Assembly: GCA_017504065.1 (NCBI GenBank)
Contig: JAFVRU010000024.1
Coordinates: 1-7,207 of the forward strand
DNA from: Clostridia bacterium
GTDB taxonomy: Bacteria; Bacillota; Clostridia; Christensenellales; Borkfalkiaceae
DNA: 7,207 bases
Direction of reading: 5' to 3'
Shown: positions 5,756-7,207 of the stretch, piece by piece
Layout of the letters: every line of letters begins with the position of its first letter
How positions within the stretch are numbered: position 1 is the first letter of the stretch
Notes under the pieces: model-generated
The model's input: the letters and a program-made list of their open reading frames with translations, nothing else
The model's database searches: none
Told to the model about the DNA's origin: nothing
Made by a program: the position numbers and the translations under genes

Positions 5756-6676
5756 ATGAACAAGATGAAAACGGACGGCTTTTTCCAGAAAAAGCGTCAA
5801 AAACAATTGATATTTTCGTTGATCGTTGTCATTATCCCGATTATACAATTTTGTATCTTCTATATCGGGGTAAACTTTAACTCGATTTTAATGGCGTTTC
5901 AAAAATATGAAATCAACGAACAAACGAATTTGGGTAAGTACCAATTTAATGGTTTGAAAAACTTTCGGAGAATGTTTTTCCAGTTGAAATATGAAAACGA
6001 TTTGCCTTGGGCGTTGAAAAATTCTATTATCGCGTTCTTGGTCAACATCGGCGTAGGGACAACGTTGGCGCTCATTTTCTCGTTGTACATATTCAAGGGA
6101 ATGGTTGGCTCGAAGACCTTCCGTGCAATTTTATTTGCGCCGTCGATTTTGTCTTCTATCGTAACGGTTACGATGTATAAAAACTTCGTTGAAACGGCGA
6201 TTCCGGAAATTTTCAACTTACAATACGGATTATTGGGCAATCCAGACACTCGGTTTGGGGCGCTGCTATTCTTTATGATTTGGGTGAGTTTCGGTACGCA
6301 AATTTTGATTTATTCTGGGGCGATGAACACGATTGATCCTTCGGTAATCGAAGCGGCAAAATTAGATGGTGCTTCACCGTTAAGAGAGTTTTTGTCGATT
6401 ATATTGCCCTTGATTTATCCGACGGTGACGACGTTTTTAGTAACGAATATTGCTGGTTTGTTGACAAATCAAATGAATCTATTTGCGTTCTATGCCAACG
6501 GGGCAGATCCGGAACTTCGAACGATGGGTTATTATTTGTTCCGACAAACGAATACGGCATCGCTCGCGGAATATCCTTTGTTGGCTACCTATGGTGTTGC
6601 GTTAACGTTGATAGCTGCTCCTATCACGCTTTTGGGTAAGAAAGTTTTGGAAAGTGTTGGACCTAAAACGGAATAA
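5756..6676 (+). CDS. ABC importer permease, MalF/UgpA type (306 aa)
   Basis: One of two integral membrane subunits that form the transport channel. Predicted membrane segments lie near 19-38, 87-112, 124-141, 167-188, 220-236 and 276-294, six in total. The EAA loop that docks the ATPase is intact: E199-A-A-K-L-D-G205 with I216-L-P218 downstream. That segment continues from the conserved TIDPSVIEA and marks the CUT1 binding-protein-dependent family. The frame stays open upstream to a TTG at 5675, but that stretch is the intercistronic hairpin. AAAGGA (5743-5748) lies 7 nt before the ATG at 5756, giving the start used here. It follows the binding-protein gene by 100 bp and precedes the second permease by 13 bp. 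The ATPase is not in the window; many Clostridia use a shared MsmK-like ATPase from another locus. Confidence 0.95.
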   Translation: MNKMKTDGFFQKKRQKQLIFSLIVVIIPIIQFCIFYIGVNFNSILMAFQKYEINEQTNLGKYQFNGLKNFRRMFFQLKYENDLPWALKNSIIAFLVNIGVGTTLALIFSLYIFKGMVGSKTFRAILFAPSILSSIVTVTMYKNFVETAIPEIFNLQYGLLGNPDTRFGALLFFMIWVSFGTQILIYSGAMNTIDPSVIEAAKLDGASPLREFLSIILPLIYPTVTTFLVTNIAGLLTNQMNLFAFYANGADPELRTMGYYLFRQTNTASLAEYPLLATYGVALTLIAAPITLLGKKVLESVGPKTE

Positions 6677-6689
6677 GGAGGGGAAGAAG

Positions 6690-7207
6690 ATGCGTATTAA
6701 AGAAAAAATTGCGAAAAAGTTCAAAGAAAGTAGCTTAAAAAAGACAAGCAGCGTATTCGGGATTGTCAGTTTACTGATTCTTCTTGCTTACGTAATTTCC
6801 TTGCTTGTACCTTTAGGATGGGCATTTACCACGTCTTTCCGCGACGCGTTGGATTTCCGTATTCAAGGTGCATGGCATTTGCCCGAGCCTTGGATAAACA
6901 ACTACAAAGTTGTATTCGACTACTTCCAAGCAAAAGTCGTATCTGGGGCTTCGTTTAGAATGGTCAAGATCCCCGAAATGGTGTTCAATTCCATTGTCTA
7001 TGCGTTAGGCGGGGCATGTGTGAGTACGTTGACTGCTTTGTTAGTAGCGTATGTAGTAGCAAAATTTGATTTCAAATATTGTAAAGTTATTTACGTGGCC
7101 ATTATTCTTCAAATGATTATTCCGATCGTTGGCTCGCTGCCGTCGGAATTAAAAATGGCAAGAGATCTTGGACTCTATGACAAATTGTTGGGGATGTGGG
7201 TCATGAA
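6690..7207 (+). CDS. ABC importer permease, MalG/UgpE type, N-terminal 172 residues, cut by window edge
   Basis: The second channel subunit. It opens with a basic cytoplasmic tail (MRIKEKIAKKFKESSLKK) and a first membrane segment near 24-46. The extracytoplasmic loop contains WHLPEPWINNYKVVF (about 62-76). The core follows: FNSIVYALGG (about 99-108), a segment near 104-123, and IPIVGSLPSELKMARDLGLYD, the characteristic stretch of MalG-type permeases just before the third or fourth segment. The EAA loop lies beyond the right edge. The start is decided by AAGGAGGGG (6675-6683), which overlaps the stop of the previous permease and lies 6 nt before the ATG. Family assignment is secure; substrate is unknown. 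Confidence 0.93.
   Translation, partial: MRIKEKIAKKFKESSLKKTSSVFGIVSLLILLAYVISLLVPLGWAFTTSFRDALDFRIQGAWHLPEPWINNYKVVFDYFQAKVVSGASFRMVKIPEMVFNSIVYALGGACVSTLTALLVAYVVAKFDFKYCKVIYVAIILQMIIPIVGSLPSELKMARDLGLYDKLLGMWVM

Overview
The window fits an anaerobic, low- to mid-GC Gram-positive of the Clostridia type (Bacillota). It encodes an oxygen-sensitive glycyl radical enzyme (GRE) with its radical-SAM activase, a long lipoprotein solute-binding protein of clostridial style, and strong purine-rich Shine-Dalgarno sites before almost every gene. The exact taxon cannot be fixed from this sequence.

Layout. On the minus strand, read right to left, lie an AraC-family regulator (3501-2611), a 703-residue GRE of the PFL superfamily (2462-351) and, 2 nt after its stop, the GRE activase (from 348, cut by the window's left edge). 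On the plus strand, diverging from the regulator across about 510 bp of AT-rich non-coding DNA (3502-4011), lies an ABC importer operon: solute-binding lipoprotein (4012-5655), MalF-type permease (5756-6676) and MalG-type permease (from 6690, cut by the right edge). No ATPase gene is visible.

Control. The GRE promoter and the importer promoter carry the same cassette although they face opposite ways and lie 1.3 kb apart. Each has a 42-nt A-tract-rich element (34 of 42 identical) ending in the -35 hexamer, and an identical 16-nt block spanning the -10 box. A shorter third copy of the element core sits upstream of the regulator's own promoter. The simplest reading is that the AraC protein switches on the GRE pair and the importer together, so the importer probably brings in the compound, or a precursor of it, that the GRE system uses.

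The importer mRNA has a predicted leader of about 184 nt with several mutually exclusive stems and a tiny reading frame behind a strong ribosome-binding site. I do not recognise it as a known riboswitch. A strong stem-loop without a T-run separates the binding-protein gene from the permease genes and probably sets their expression ratio.

The most interesting point is the combination: a GRE that is not pyruvate formate-lyase (one active-site cysteine in a Cys-Val-Glu motif), of unassigned substrate, apparently co-regulated with a carbohydrate-type ABC importer.
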